This document shows positions 1 through 8,460 of a stretch of 64,000 nucleotides of DNA, piece after piece (position 1 is the first letter of the stretch; each line of letters starts with the position of its first letter). The translations under genes were made by a program, and so were the position numbers. Origin of the DNA: Rhodococcus koreensis (lineage in GTDB: Bacteria; Actinomycetota; Actinomycetes; Mycobacteriales; Mycobacteriaceae); NCBI RefSeq assembly GCF_900105905.1, contig NZ_FNSV01000005.1, positions 3,906,001 to 3,970,000 on the forward strand, read 5' to 3'. The notes below the pieces were generated by a model, which did not search any database, was not told where the DNA came from, and worked only from the letters and a program-made list of their open reading frames with translations.

Positions 1-1226
1 ACGCCCGCTCCGAGGAACTCGCACGCCTCACCGCCCTCGACACCGGCAACGCGCTGCGCACCCAGGCCCGCCCCGAGGTCACCACCCTGGCGAACCTGTT
101 CCGCTACTTCGCCGGCGTCGCCGGTGAGATCAAGGGCACCGTGCTGCCCGCAGGCGACGACCAGCTGCAGTACTCCCGGCAGGAACCGCTCGGTGTCATC
201 GGCGCCATCCTGCCCTGGAACTCCCCGCTGATGATCGCCGGCTTCAAGATCCCCGCGGCCCTCGTCGCCGGCAACACCGTCGTCGTCAAGGCCGCCGAAG
301 CCGCACCGCTCAGCGTCCTGCTGCTCGCCGAGATCTGCGCCGAATACCTGCCCGCCGGTGTCCTCAACGTCATCACCGGATCCGGGTCGGTGGCCGGTGA
401 GGCGCTCGTGCAGCACCCGGACGTCCACAAGGTGTCGTTCACCGGTTCCACCGAGGTCGGCCGCCACGTGGCCCGCGAAGCCGGTGGCCGTCTGGCGCAC
501 GTCTCGCTCGAACTCGGCGGCAAGAACCCGTCCATCGTGTTCCCCGACGTCGACGTCGACGACGACTTCATCAACCAGCTGCTGCTCTCGACCCGGGTGC
601 ACCGGCAGGGCCAGAGCTGCACCGCCGGCTCCCGCCTGTTCCTGCACCAGGACATCTACGACCAGGTCCTCGACCGACTCGTCACCACCCTCGCCGGCCT
701 GAAAGTCGGTAACCCGCTGGACGAGTCGACGGACATGGGCGCCATCATCAACGACAAGCAGTTCGCCTCGGTGAACGGGTTCCTCCAGGACGGCCTGAGC
801 TCGACGAAGGTCTCCACCGTCCTCGACGGCTCCCCCGACACGATCGGCAACACCGACGGCTACTACATGGGCCCGACCGTCTTCTCCGGCGCCGACAACA
901 CCTGGCGACTGTCGCGGGAGGAGATCTTCGGACCCGCCCTGGTCGCGATCCCGTGGAACGACCACGCCGACGTCGTCGCGATGGCCAACGACTCGCACTA
1001 CGGTCTGGCCGCGTACGTGTGGACCCACAACCTCGACCTGGCCCTGTCCACGGCCCACGCCCTCGAAACCGGGTGGGTGCAGGTCAACCAGGGTGGCGGC
1101 CAGATGATCGGCCAGTCGTACGGCGGATACAAGCAGAGCGGCCTCGGCCGCGAGGTGTCCCTCGAGGGCATGATCGCCGGATTCACCCAGACCAAGCAGG
1201 TCAACGTGCGCCTGCGCACACTCTGA
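1..1226 (+). CDS. Aldehyde dehydrogenase (NAD(P)+), 5'-truncated by window edge
   Basis: Reading frame 3 is open from the first bases of the window and ends at TGA 1224-1226, so the true start lies upstream. The visible part holds the ALDH-superfamily landmarks: LPWNSPL (cofactor-domain entry), FTGSTEVG, LELGGKNPS with the general-base Glu, and GQSCTAGSR with the nucleophilic Cys, then EEIFGP near the C-terminus. These proteins oxidise an aldehyde to the carboxylate in the cytoplasm. A class-III CoA-transferase gene follows after 14 bp with an SD-like GAGGAGGGAA between them, so the two are likely co-transcribed and the acid may be passed on as a CoA ester (inference). The aldehyde cannot be told from sequence; the Cys context GQSCTAG resembles betaine/aromatic-aldehyde-type enzymes. 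Confidence 0.93.
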   Translation, partial: ARSEELARLTALDTGNALRTQARPEVTTLANLFRYFAGVAGEIKGTVLPAGDDQLQYSRQEPLGVIGAILPWNSPLMIAGFKIPAALVAGNTVVVKAAEAAPLSVLLLAEICAEYLPAGVLNVITGSGSVAGEALVQHPDVHKVSFTGSTEVGRHVAREAGGRLAHVSLELGGKNPSIVFPDVDVDDDFINQLLLSTRVHRQGQSCTAGSRLFLHQDIYDQVLDRLVTTLAGLKVGNPLDESTDMGAIINDKQFASVNGFLQDGLSSTKVSTVLDGSPDTIGNTDGYYMGPTVFSGADNTWRLSREEIFGPALVAIPWNDHADVVAMANDSHYGLAAYVWTHNLDLALSTAHALETGWVQVNQGGGQMIGQSYGGYKQSGLGREVSLEGMIAGFTQTKQVNVRLRTL

Positions 1227-1240
1227 GGAGGGAACGCATC

Positions 1241-2455
1241 ATGACTGTCGGACCTCTGAACGACATCCTCGTGCTCGACGTCTCCCGGGCACTGGCCGGG
1301 CCGATCGCCGCGATGATGCTCGGCGACCTCGGCGCCCGGGTGATCAAGGTCGAAGCCCCGGGCACCGGCGACGACTCCCGCACTTGGGGGCCGCCGTTCG
1401 TCGGGCCGCAGGACGACCCGCAGTCGTCGTACTTCATGTCGGCGAACCGGAACAAGGAATCGATCGTGCTGGACCTGAAATCCGAGCACGGCAAGGACGC
1501 GCTGCGTCGGCTGATCCGGCGGGCGGACGTGCTGATCGAGAACCTCCGGCCCGGCGCCTTCGATCGCCTCGGATTTTCGACGGAGGTGCTCGAAGAGCTC
1601 AACTCGCGGCTGATCACGTTGTCGATCACCGGGTTCGGGCACGACGGGCCGGAAGGATCCCGGGCGGGCTACGACCAGATCGCCCAGGGCGAGGCCGGAC
1701 TCATGTCGGTGACCGGTGATCCCCACGGGGAACCGACGCGCATCGGTGTGCCGATGGCGGACGTCCTCGCCGGTGTCCACGGAACTGCCGGGGTGTCGGC
1801 GGCGCTGGCGGCCCGAGAGAAGACCGGCAAGGGCATGGTGGTCCGCACGTCGCTGTTGGCTGCCGCGGTCAGCGCGCACACCTTCCAGGGCACGAAGTGG
1901 ACCGTCGGCGGGCAGGTCGCGCAGCGGTCCGGCAACCACCATCCGCAGATCGCCCCGTACGGCAGCTTCCGCTGCGCGGACGGCTACGTGCAGATCGCGG
2001 TCGGCAGCGAGGCGATCTGGGCGAAGTTCGCCCCGGTGGCCGGTCTGTCGGCAATTGATCCGCGGTTCGCGGTCAACCGTGACCGGGTCGCGGCCCGGGA
2101 TGCATTGATCGCCGCCATCGAGGCCGACTTCGCCGACCGCACGCGGGTCGACGTGCTCGCCGCGCTCGAGGCCGCGGGTGTTCCCGCGGGATCGATCCGG
2201 ACGATCGACGAGGTGTACGAGTGGGAGCAGACCCGCAGCCAGGGACTGCTACTCGAGGTCGAGCACCCGGTGGTGGGACCTGTGCAGTTGCCCGGTCCGT
2301 CCCTGCGGATGGAAACGGCACGCGGCGACTCGCTGGTGCGCGCCGAGCATGCAGCACCACCGGTGCTCGGGCAGCACACCGAACAGATCCTCGACTGGCT
2401 CGACGTGGTGGACGCCGCCGATCCGCTAGACACCATGGTGCCGGCGCAGGCGTGA
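1241..2455 (+). CDS. Class III (CaiB/BaiF) CoA-transferase
   Basis: A 404-residue protein starting MTVGPLNDI at ATG 1241 behind GAGGAGGGAA. A longer in-frame extension to 953 lies inside the upstream ALDH gene and is rejected. The N-terminus (LDVSRALAGPIAAMMLGDLGA...VIKVE) and the NRNKESIVLDLK, LIENLRPG and GYDQIAQGEAG blocks are characteristic of family III CoA-transferases such as CaiB, Frc and BaiF; the Asp of GYDQ is the likely acyl-carrying residue. These enzymes move CoA from a CoA-ester donor to a free carboxylate. Length fits the family (about 400). Probably works with the preceding aldehyde dehydrogenase. It converges on the LysR gene with only 15 bp between the stops. Confidence 0.93.
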   Translation: MTVGPLNDILVLDVSRALAGPIAAMMLGDLGARVIKVEAPGTGDDSRTWGPPFVGPQDDPQSSYFMSANRNKESIVLDLKSEHGKDALRRLIRRADVLIENLRPGAFDRLGFSTEVLEELNSRLITLSITGFGHDGPEGSRAGYDQIAQGEAGLMSVTGDPHGEPTRIGVPMADVLAGVHGTAGVSAALAAREKTGKGMVVRTSLLAAAVSAHTFQGTKWTVGGQVAQRSGNHHPQIAPYGSFRCADGYVQIAVGSEAIWAKFAPVAGLSAIDPRFAVNRDRVAARDALIAAIEADFADRTRVDVLAALEAAGVPAGSIRTIDEVYEWEQTRSQGLLLEVEHPVVGPVQLPGPSLRMETARGDSLVRAEHAAPPVLGQHTEQILDWLDVVDAADPLDTMVPAQA

Positions 2456-2470
2456 CGCCGGCCGGCGGAA

Positions 2471-3382
2471 CTACAGGGTCGGGACCAGTTCGTCTCGACG
2501 ACTGAGCGCCTCTTCCTGGATCGCTTGCCGGACAGCCTGTACCGCAGGATTGGTCAGGCTTTCGCGGCGAGCGGCCAGGGAGAAGGCGAGCCGGACGTCG
2601 ACGGTGTCGGGCAGGATCCGGCGCAGATCGGCGTGCTGGTCGGCCATGAACGCCGGCAGCAGTCCGATGCCGCCGCCGCACCGGGTGGCCGCGACGTGAG
2701 CGAAGATGTTGGTGGACATGAATTTTGCCGCGACCCCGGGCAGATGCCGGTTCAAGTCGAGATCCCCGACCTGCAGCAGGGAATCGACGAAGAAGACCAG
2801 CGGGTGCGCCGTCAGCTCCTCGATGCTGCCGGGTTCACCGTAGTCGCGGAAGTACTCTTCGCTGCCGTACAACCCGAGCGAGTACTGGCACACGCGTTCG
2901 GAAACCAGCCGACTGGTGATCGGTGTCCCCACCGCGACGGCCAGGTCGAACCCCGATTGATAGAGGTTGAGTTGCCTTGTATCGGTGACCAATTCGACGA
3001 CGAGATGCGGATGATTCATTCTCAGCTTGGCCAGCGCCGGAGCGACGAACAACGAGCCGAATCCGTCCGGGGCGGTGATCCGGACCGTTCCGCGGAGTGG
3101 ATTCTCACTGATGCCGAGGACCACGTCCGCAGCTTCCTGAACGGCTTCCTCGATCTGTTGCGCCTTCTCCGCGATCGATCGGCCGACATCGGTCAACTCC
3201 CACCCGTCGGCACTGCGCTGCAGCAGTCGGACGCCGAGGACCTTCTCGAGCGCGCGCACGCGCCTCGAGACGGTGGTGTGATCGACGCCCAGGTCCATCG
3301 CCGCGGATTGGCGGCGACCCGTGCGCGCCACGGCAAGCAGGTACCGCAGATCATCCGAGCGAATATTGCGTACGTCGATCAC
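2471..3382 (-). CDS. LysR-family transcriptional regulator
   Basis: 303 residues from GTG 3382 (VIDVRNIRSDDLRYLL). The N-terminal winged HTH reads LGVDHTTVSRRVRALEKVLGVRLL, followed by a LysR substrate-binding domain (about residues 90-295, containing RITAPDGFGSLFVAP and DLAVAVGTP). The frame is open further upstream, but that stretch is the antisense/overlap of the MarR gene. The GTG start overlaps the stop of the upstream MarR gene as GTGA, so the two regulators are translationally coupled in one transcript. The inducer is unknown. The target could be the flanking ALDH/CoA-transferase operon or the divergent acyl-CoA operon. Confidence 0.88.
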   Translation of the reverse strand: MIDVRNIRSDDLRYLLAVARTGRRQSAAMDLGVDHTTVSRRVRALEKVLGVRLLQRSADGWELTDVGRSIAEKAQQIEEAVQEAADVVLGISENPLRGTVRITAPDGFGSLFVAPALAKLRMNHPHLVVELVTDTRQLNLYQSGFDLAVAVGTPITSRLVSERVCQYSLGLYGSEEYFRDYGEPGSIEELTAHPLVFFVDSLLQVGDLDLNRHLPGVAAKFMSTNIFAHVAATRCGGGIGLLPAFMADQHADLRRILPDTVDVRLAFSLAARRESLTNPAVQAVRQAIQEEALSRRDELVPTL

Positions 3383-3873
3383 GGCCGGCCCTCCGACATT
3401 TCGGCGGCAGCGGTCGATGCCCGCCGGGTTGCGGTGAGTAGCTGTTGCAGACCCTCGTGGAGACGGTGCATGTCCTGCGGGTCCGCGAGAGCGACGCCGT
3501 CGAGGGCCCGGCTCGCCGAGGCCCCCACCTCGAGGCCTTTGTCGGTGACCGTGACGAGGGTCGAGCGACGATCGGAGCGATTGATCGTCCGCACGCACAG
3601 CCCTGCCTCTTCGAGGCCGTCGACGAGCGTTCCGATGGTGGTCGGGTGCCGGTCCAGGGCACGGACGATTCGCACCATGGGCAGCGGGCCGTTCGCGGCG
3701 ACCATCATCGCCAGGACCTCGTACCGGGCGAAGGACAGGCCGAGTGGGCGCAACGTGGAGTTGAGGTGATGGGTGATCAGCTTCTGCGTCTGCAGGACGG
3801 CGGCGATCACCGCCGTGGCCGGCGCGACGGAATCGGCACCGGGCGCCGGGTGGGGTGGTTGCATAGTGGCCAC
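3379..3873 (-). CDS. MarR-family transcriptional regulator
   Basis: A winged-HTH protein of about 164 residues with the MarR order: dimerisation helix (LQTQKLITHHLNSTLRPLGLSFARYEVLAMM), recognition region (MVRIVRALDRHPTTIGTLVDGLEEAGL) and wing (RTINRSDRRSTLVTVTDKG). I chose GTG 3873 because GAGGAGG lies 6 nt upstream; the alternative ATG 3864 is 15 nt from that SD and the ATG/GTG at 3909 has none. It is divergent from the acyl-CoA dehydrogenase operon and its stop overlaps the LysR start (GTGA). It most likely represses the divergent operon through dyads near 3951-3968. Confidence 0.88.
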   Translation of the reverse strand: MATMQPPHPAPGADSVAPATAVIAAVLQTQKLITHHLNSTLRPLGLSFARYEVLAMMVAANGPLPMVRIVRALDRHPTTIGTLVDGLEEAGLCVRTINRSDRRSTLVTVTDKGLEVGASASRALDGVALADPQDMHRLHEGLQQLLTATRRASTAAAEMSEGRP

Positions 3874-3950
3874 CGGTAGCCTCCTCGTGGTTCGTACTCG
3901 GGCATCCAATGAACGACCACTTTCGGGTCACATCCCACTGGCAATTTACA

Positions 3951-3968
3951 TGGATATCCAACTATAGT
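3951..3968. promoter_or_regulatory. Candidate MarR operator between divergent MarR and acyl-CoA dehydrogenase genes
   Basis: Two adjacent perfect palindromes, TGGATATCCA (3951-3960) and ACTATAGT (3961-3968), sit 37-54 bp upstream of the acyl-CoA dehydrogenase ATG in the only intergenic space shared with the MarR gene. MarR proteins bind AT-rich 16-20 bp dyads in such positions. Assignment is by location and symmetry only. Confidence 0.45.
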
Positions 3969-4004
3969 ACTTCCAACTACCCGAACCTGAAAGGGTCGAT
4001 TTGT

Positions 4005-5153
4005 ATGTTCACCTTGACCGATGACGAGCGGGCGATCAGTGACACGGCCCGTGATTTCGCGGCCGAGCATCTGGCGCCGCATGCGGTGGAATGGGATCAG
4101 GCCAAGCATTTCCCCGTCGATGTGCTGCGGAAGGCGGCCTCGCTGGGGATGGGCGGGATCTACATCCGCGAGGACGTGGGCGGCTCCGAGCTGACCCGGG
4201 TCGATGCGGCCCGCATCTTCGAGCAGTTGGCGAAGGGCTGTCCGTCGATCGCCGCCTACATTTCCATCCACAACATGGTCACCTGGATGATCGACCGGTT
4301 CGGCACCGAGGAGCAGCGGCACGCCTGGGTGCCGGGGCTGTGCGCGATGGATCAGCTGGGCAGTTACTGCCTCACCGAACCCGGCGCCGGCTCCGATGCG
4401 GCGGCGCTGAGCACCAGGGCGGTCCGCGACGGCGACGACTACGTCCTCAACGGGGTCAAGCAGTTCATTTCCGGGGCCGGCACCTCGGAGGTGTATGTGG
4501 TGATGGCCCGCACCGGGGAGGGCGGGCCGCGCGGGATTTCGGCGTTCATCGTCCCGAAGGACTCACCGGGGCTGTCGTTCGGGCCGAACGAGGTGAAGAT
4601 GGGCTGGAACGCCCAACCGACCCGGCAGGTGATCTTCGAGGATGTGCGGGTGCCGGCGGGCAACCTGCTCGGCACCGAGGGCGGTGGGTTCCGGATCGCG
4701 ATGGCCGGCCTGAACGGGGGCCGGCTCAACATCGCCGCCTGCTCGGTCGGTGGGGCGCAGACCGCGCTGGAGCGGGCCGTCGCCTATCTGGCGGACCGCA
4801 AGGCGTTCGGGGCGTCGTTGCTCGAGTCGCAGGCGTTGCAGTTCCAGCTGGCGGACATGCGCACGGAGCTGGAGGCGGCCCGCACCCTGTTGTGGCGGGC
4901 GGCGGCCGCGCTGGAGGAGGGTGCCCCGGACGTGGTGGAGTTGTGTGCGATGGCGAAGCGGTTCGCCACCGACACCGGGTTCGAGGTCGCGAACAAGGCG
5001 CTGCAGCTGCACGGCGGGTACGGCTATCTTGCCGAGTACGGGATCGAGAAGATCGTCCGCGACCTGCGGGTGCATCAGATCCTCGAGGGCAGCAACGAGA
5101 TCATGCGGGTCGTGATTGCCCGCAGCGTCGTCGGAAACCGAGGAGTGGCATAA
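4005..5153 (+). CDS. Acyl-CoA dehydrogenase (isobutyryl-CoA dehydrogenase-like)
   Basis: 382 residues from ATG 4005 (MFTLTDDERAISDTARDF), SD-like GAAAGGG about 10 nt upstream. FAD acyl-CoA dehydrogenase fold with YCLTEPGAGSDAAAL (FAD/substrate loop), QFISGAG, MGWNAQPT, and a C-terminal LHGGYGYLAEYGIEKIVRDLRVHQILEGSNEI block carrying the catalytic Glu (in ILEG). It introduces the alpha,beta double bond into an acyl-CoA and passes electrons to ETF. It is the first gene of a tight operon with a 3-hydroxyisobutyryl-CoA hydrolase (0 bp gap) and an enoyl-CoA hydratase (GTGA overlap), which together suggest valine/isobutyrate breakdown (inference; no mmsA/mmsB genes are adjacent). Confidence 0.92.
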   Translation: MFTLTDDERAISDTARDFAAEHLAPHAVEWDQAKHFPVDVLRKAASLGMGGIYIREDVGGSELTRVDAARIFEQLAKGCPSIAAYISIHNMVTWMIDRFGTEEQRHAWVPGLCAMDQLGSYCLTEPGAGSDAAALSTRAVRDGDDYVLNGVKQFISGAGTSEVYVVMARTGEGGPRGISAFIVPKDSPGLSFGPNEVKMGWNAQPTRQVIFEDVRVPAGNLLGTEGGGFRIAMAGLNGGRLNIAACSVGGAQTALERAVAYLADRKAFGASLLESQALQFQLADMRTELEAARTLLWRAAAALEEGAPDVVELCAMAKRFATDTGFEVANKALQLHGGYGYLAEYGIEKIVRDLRVHQILEGSNEIMRVVIARSVVGNRGVA

Positions 5154-6230
5154 ATGACCGAACCAATCACCGACCCCGAGGTACTCATCGACAAGCGCGA
5201 CGGCCTCGGCCGGATCGTGCTCAACCGCCCCAAGGCGATCAACGCCCTCAACCACGCCATGGTGGCGCGGATCGCCGCGGCGTTGGCGGAGTGGGCCGGG
5301 GACGACGAGGTGGCGGCGGTGCTGATCACCGGCGCCGGGGAACGCGGGCTGTGCGCGGGCGGGGACATCGTCTCGATCTACCACGACGCCAAGGAGGGTG
5401 GCACGGGGTCGCGGGAGTTCTGGCGGGACGAGTACATCCTCAACGCCGCCATTGCGAACTACCGGAAGCCGTATGTGGCGGTGATGGATGGCATCGTGAT
5501 GGGCGGCGGGGTCGGGGTGTCGGCGCACGGGAGTGTGCGGATCGTGACCGAGCGGTCGATGATCGGGATGCCCGAGACCGGGATCGGGTTCGTCCCCGAC
5601 GTCGGCGGCACCTACCTGTTGGCCCGGTCCCCGGGAGAGTTGGGCACCCACATCGCGCTCACCACCGCCCGCCTCAGTGCGGGGGATGCGATCGCGTGCG
5701 GGTTCGCCGACCATTTCATCCCGTCCGCCAGGATCGAGCAGTTCGTGCAGAAGTTGACGGACACGTCGGTGGAGGCGGCGTTGGCGGAGTTCACCGAACC
5801 GGCCCCGGAATCGGACCTGCTGGCGCAGCAGGCGTGGATCGACGCCGCATATTCCGCGGACAGCGTCGCCGAGATCGTGGCCCGGCTGCAGGGCAGTGGG
5901 GTGCCGGAGGCGGCGAAGGCGGCCGGGCAGGTGCTGTCGAAGTCGCCGACCGCGTGCGCGGTCACCCTGGCGTCGCTGCGCCGGGCCCGGGTGGCGGCCA
6001 GCCTCGAAGAAGTGCTGAACGAGGAGTTCCGGGTGTCGGTGGCCTGCCTGGGCTCGGCCGATCTGGTCGAGGGGATCCGGGCGCAGGTCGTCGACAAGGA
6101 CCGCAACCCGCACTGGTCACCCGCGACGATCGACGACGTGACCGACGCCGCCGTCGCCACATTCTTCGCACCCCTCGGCGACCTCGAACTCGGCCTCACG
6201 GCCCCTACGACAACCGGAGAGCACCTGTGA
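5154..6230 (+). CDS. 3-hydroxyisobutyryl-CoA hydrolase / enoyl-CoA hydratase family protein
   Basis: 358 residues, ATG directly after the TAA of the acyl-CoA dehydrogenase. Crotonase fold: IVLNRPKAINALN, oxyanion-hole motifs GLCAGGDIVSIY and MDGIVMGGGVGVSAHGS, and the metazoan/actinobacterial HIBYL-CoA hydrolase block MPETGIGFVPDVGG. Length (about 350) and the extended C-terminal part (LARSPGELGTHIALT...CAVTLASLRRA) fit 3-hydroxyisobutyryl-CoA hydrolases rather than the 260-residue hydratases. It removes CoA from 3-hydroxyisobutyryl-CoA in valine catabolism, consistent with its two neighbours. Confidence 0.9.
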   Translation: MTEPITDPEVLIDKRDGLGRIVLNRPKAINALNHAMVARIAAALAEWAGDDEVAAVLITGAGERGLCAGGDIVSIYHDAKEGGTGSREFWRDEYILNAAIANYRKPYVAVMDGIVMGGGVGVSAHGSVRIVTERSMIGMPETGIGFVPDVGGTYLLARSPGELGTHIALTTARLSAGDAIACGFADHFIPSARIEQFVQKLTDTSVEAALAEFTEPAPESDLLAQQAWIDAAYSADSVAEIVARLQGSGVPEAAKAAGQVLSKSPTACAVTLASLRRARVAASLEEVLNEEFRVSVACLGSADLVEGIRAQVVDKDRNPHWSPATIDDVTDAAVATFFAPLGDLELGLTAPTTTGEHL

Positions 6231-7003
6231 GCGACTACGACACCATCCTCCTCGACCGCAAGGGCCGGGTCGGGATCATCACCCTCAACCGTCCGAAAGC
6301 CCTGAACGCGTTGAACTCCCAACTGCTGCGCGAACTCGTCACGGCAGTCGAGGAACTCGACACCGACAGCGACATCGGCGCCATCCTCATCACCGGGTCG
6401 GACCGGGCGTTCGCCGCCGGCGCCGACATCAAGGAGATGCAGACCAAGTCGTACATGGACGTCTACCTCGACGACTTCTTCTCCATCGGCGACCGCATCG
6501 CCGCCGCCCGTAAACCCATCGTTGCCGCAGTGGCGGGATACGCCCTCGGCGGCGGGTGCGAACTGGCGATGATGTGCGACATCCTGCTCGCCGCCGACAC
6601 CGCCAAGTTCGGTCAGCCCGAGATCAAACTCGGCGTCATCCCCGGCATCGGTGGCTCACAGCGCCTCACGCGCGCCGTCGGCAAGGCCAAGGCGATGGAA
6701 CTGTGCCTGACGGGCCGGAACATGGACGCCGAGGAGGCCGAACGAGCCGGACTCGTCGCCCGCATCATCCCGGCCGCCGACCTGTTCGACGAGGCGCTGG
6801 ACACGGCCACCACCGTCGCCGAGATGTCGCTGCCCGTCGCGATGATGGCGAAGGAAGCGGTCAACCGGTCGTTCGAGACCACCCTCACCGAGGGAATTCG
6901 CTTCGAACGACGCGTATTCCACTCGACATTCGCCACCGAGGACCAGAAGGAAGGCATGGCCGCGTTCGTCGAAAAGCGGTCGCCGGAGTTCACCCACCGG
7001 TAG
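6227..7003 (+). CDS. Enoyl-CoA hydratase
   Basis: 258 residues from GTG 6227 (VSDYDTILLDRKGRVG), overlapping the upstream stop as GTGA. Typical short crotonase: ITLNRPKALNALN, RAFAAGADIKEM, GGGCELAMMCDILLA and the FGQPEIKLGVIPGIGGSQRL block with both catalytic Glu positions. Adds water across the 2-enoyl-CoA made by the acyl-CoA dehydrogenase two genes upstream. Last gene of the operon; a strong hairpin follows 17 bp after the stop. Confidence 0.93.
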   Translation: MSDYDTILLDRKGRVGIITLNRPKALNALNSQLLRELVTAVEELDTDSDIGAILITGSDRAFAAGADIKEMQTKSYMDVYLDDFFSIGDRIAAARKPIVAAVAGYALGGGCELAMMCDILLAADTAKFGQPEIKLGVIPGIGGSQRLTRAVGKAKAMELCLTGRNMDAEEAERAGLVARIIPAADLFDEALDTATTVAEMSLPVAMMAKEAVNRSFETTLTEGIRFERRVFHSTFATEDQKEGMAAFVEKRSPEFTHR

Positions 7004-7019
7004 TCCCCCATTCGACCCG

Positions 7020-7053
7020 AACACCCCGCAGCGAGCATCCGCTGCGGGGTGTT
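7020..7053. terminator. Hairpin terminator between convergent genes
   Basis: AACACCCCGCAGC (7020-7032) pairs perfectly with GCTGCGGGGTGTT (7041-7053) around an 8-nt loop. This 13-bp GC-rich stem lies between the enoyl-CoA hydratase stop and the stop of the convergent MFS gene; it can serve both strands. Confidence 0.85.
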
Positions 7054-7105
7054 CGTATTTGTGCCGTCCTCGTCTTTCGCGAGCGGACAAACCGACCGCG
7101 AAGCG

Positions 7106-8305
7106 CTATACCGGCACGACCACCGAATCGTTCTCCACCGGCTGATCTTTCGACCGCCGGTCGAGTGCGGTGGCGACGAGGAGAACGGCGAGCGCGGCCA
7201 CGGTGAGTGCGGCACCCATCCAGATCGGGGACGTGAAGCCGAGTCCCGCGGCGATGGTGATGCCGCCGAGCCAGGCCCCGAGTGCGTTGCCCACGTTGAA
7301 GGCGGCGATGTTGGCGCCGGACGCCATGGTCGGCGCCTGCGCCGCGTAGTTCATGATGCGCATCTGCAGTCCGGGAACGGTCGCGAATCCGAAGAGCCCC
7401 ATGAGGAACAGGGCGACGATCGTCATCGGCTTGCTGCCTGCGGTGAGGGCGAACACGACGAGCACGACGGCGAGCACGGCGAGGACCGTGGTCAGCGTGC
7501 GGGTGAGGGCCTTGTCGGCGGCGCGTCCGCCGAGGACGTTGCCGACGAACAGGCCGCCGCCGAAGAGCACGAGGAGCCACGGGACGCTGGTGGACGCGAA
7601 TCCGCCGACCTCGGTGAGGGTGAACGCGATGTAGGTGAACGCACCGAACATGCCGCCGAATCCGAGAATGGTGACGGCGATCGAGAACCACACCTGCGGA
7701 TTTCGGAAGGCCCGCAGTTCGCTGCGCAGACCGGCAGGTTCCGGCGCGTCCGCCGCACGGGACACGGACGGCACCAGCGCGGTGATGCCGATCAAGGCCA
7801 CGACGCCGATGACGGTGATGGCCCAGAACGTGGAGCGCCAGCCGAACTGCTGGCCGAGGAAAGTGCCGAGCGGGACGCCGAGAACGTTGGCGATCGTCAG
7901 TCCGGCGAACATCGTCGCGATGGCCGCGGCCCGCTTGCTCGCGGGCACGAGGTCCGCGGCGAGCACCGACCCGATGCCGAAGAACGCGCCGTGGCACAGG
8001 GCCGCGAGGACGCGTCCGCCCATCATGACCTCGTAGGTCGGGGCGAGCGCCGACAGGAGGTTGCCGCCGATGAACAGCACCATCAGCGCCTGGAGGACCG
8101 TTTTGCGGTCGAAGCGGGTGACCGCCGCGGTGATGACGATGGCTCCGACGGCGACGGAGAGGGCGTAGCCGGAGATGAGGTAGCCGGCCACGGACTCGCT
8201 CACCTGAAAGTCGGCCGACACCTCCGGCAGCAGTCCCATGATGACGAATTCGGTGAGACCGATCCCGAAGCCGCCCATTGCGAGGGCGAGCAGACCCAGT
8301 GGCAT
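7106..8305 (-). CDS. MFS drug-efflux-type transporter (DHA1 family)
   Basis: 399 residues, about 12 hydrophobic helices, starting MPLGLLALAMGGFGIGLTEFVIMGLLPEV; the helix-1/2 region GLTEFV...LLP and ISGYALSVAVGA are typical of DHA1 exporters related to arabinose/chloramphenicol efflux proteins. ATG 8305 is preferred over the in-frame GTG 8314 because AAAGGAG ends 8 nt upstream of the ATG and runs into the GTG. Inner-membrane proton antiporter; substrate unknown. It is divergent from a MarR gene 155 bp away, the usual arrangement for a regulated efflux pump. Confidence 0.88.
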   Translation of the reverse strand: MPLGLLALAMGGFGIGLTEFVIMGLLPEVSADFQVSESVAGYLISGYALSVAVGAIVITAAVTRFDRKTVLQALMVLFIGGNLLSALAPTYEVMMGGRVLAALCHGAFFGIGSVLAADLVPASKRAAAIATMFAGLTIANVLGVPLGTFLGQQFGWRSTFWAITVIGVVALIGITALVPSVSRAADAPEPAGLRSELRAFRNPQVWFSIAVTILGFGGMFGAFTYIAFTLTEVGGFASTSVPWLLVLFGGGLFVGNVLGGRAADKALTRTLTTVLAVLAVVLVVFALTAGSKPMTIVALFLMGLFGFATVPGLQMRIMNYAAQAPTMASGANIAAFNVGNALGAWLGGITIAAGLGFTSPIWMGAALTVAALAVLLVATALDRRSKDQPVENDSVVVPV

Positions 8306-8369
8306 CGCGGCCACTCCTTTCTTACAGACTCGAGAGATAAGAGCGCTAGCTCGAATACCGCGTCTGCAG

Positions 8370-8407
8370 TAGTTGCAGGCGCGTCATAAATAGTTGCACA
8401 CGCCTGC
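8370..8407. promoter_or_regulatory. Candidate MarR operator in divergent MFS/MarR promoter region
   Basis: TAGTTGCA occurs twice as a direct repeat (8370-8377 and 8391-8398), exactly 21 bp (two helical turns) apart, and GCAGGCG (8375-8381) is an inverted match of CGCCTGC (8401-8407). The elements lie in the only shared intergenic space between the efflux gene and the MarR gene, a position where MarR would control both. Confidence 0.45.
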
Positions 8408-8460
8408 TACGTGCGCAAGCTGGTATTCTGACCTGGCACTCGTATCCACAGGAGGTGGCC

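Noticed and set aside
4091..6226. 5' two thirds of a 970-codon frame on the plus strand
   Set aside because: Only its end (6227-7003) codes for the enoyl-CoA hydratase; the rest is an out-of-frame shadow of the acyl-CoA dehydrogenase and hydrolase genes.
4005..7003. A complete valine degradation operon
   Set aside because: Only three steps are encoded; no methylmalonate-semialdehyde or 3-hydroxyisobutyrate dehydrogenase is adjacent. The upstream ALDH does not clearly resemble MmsA.
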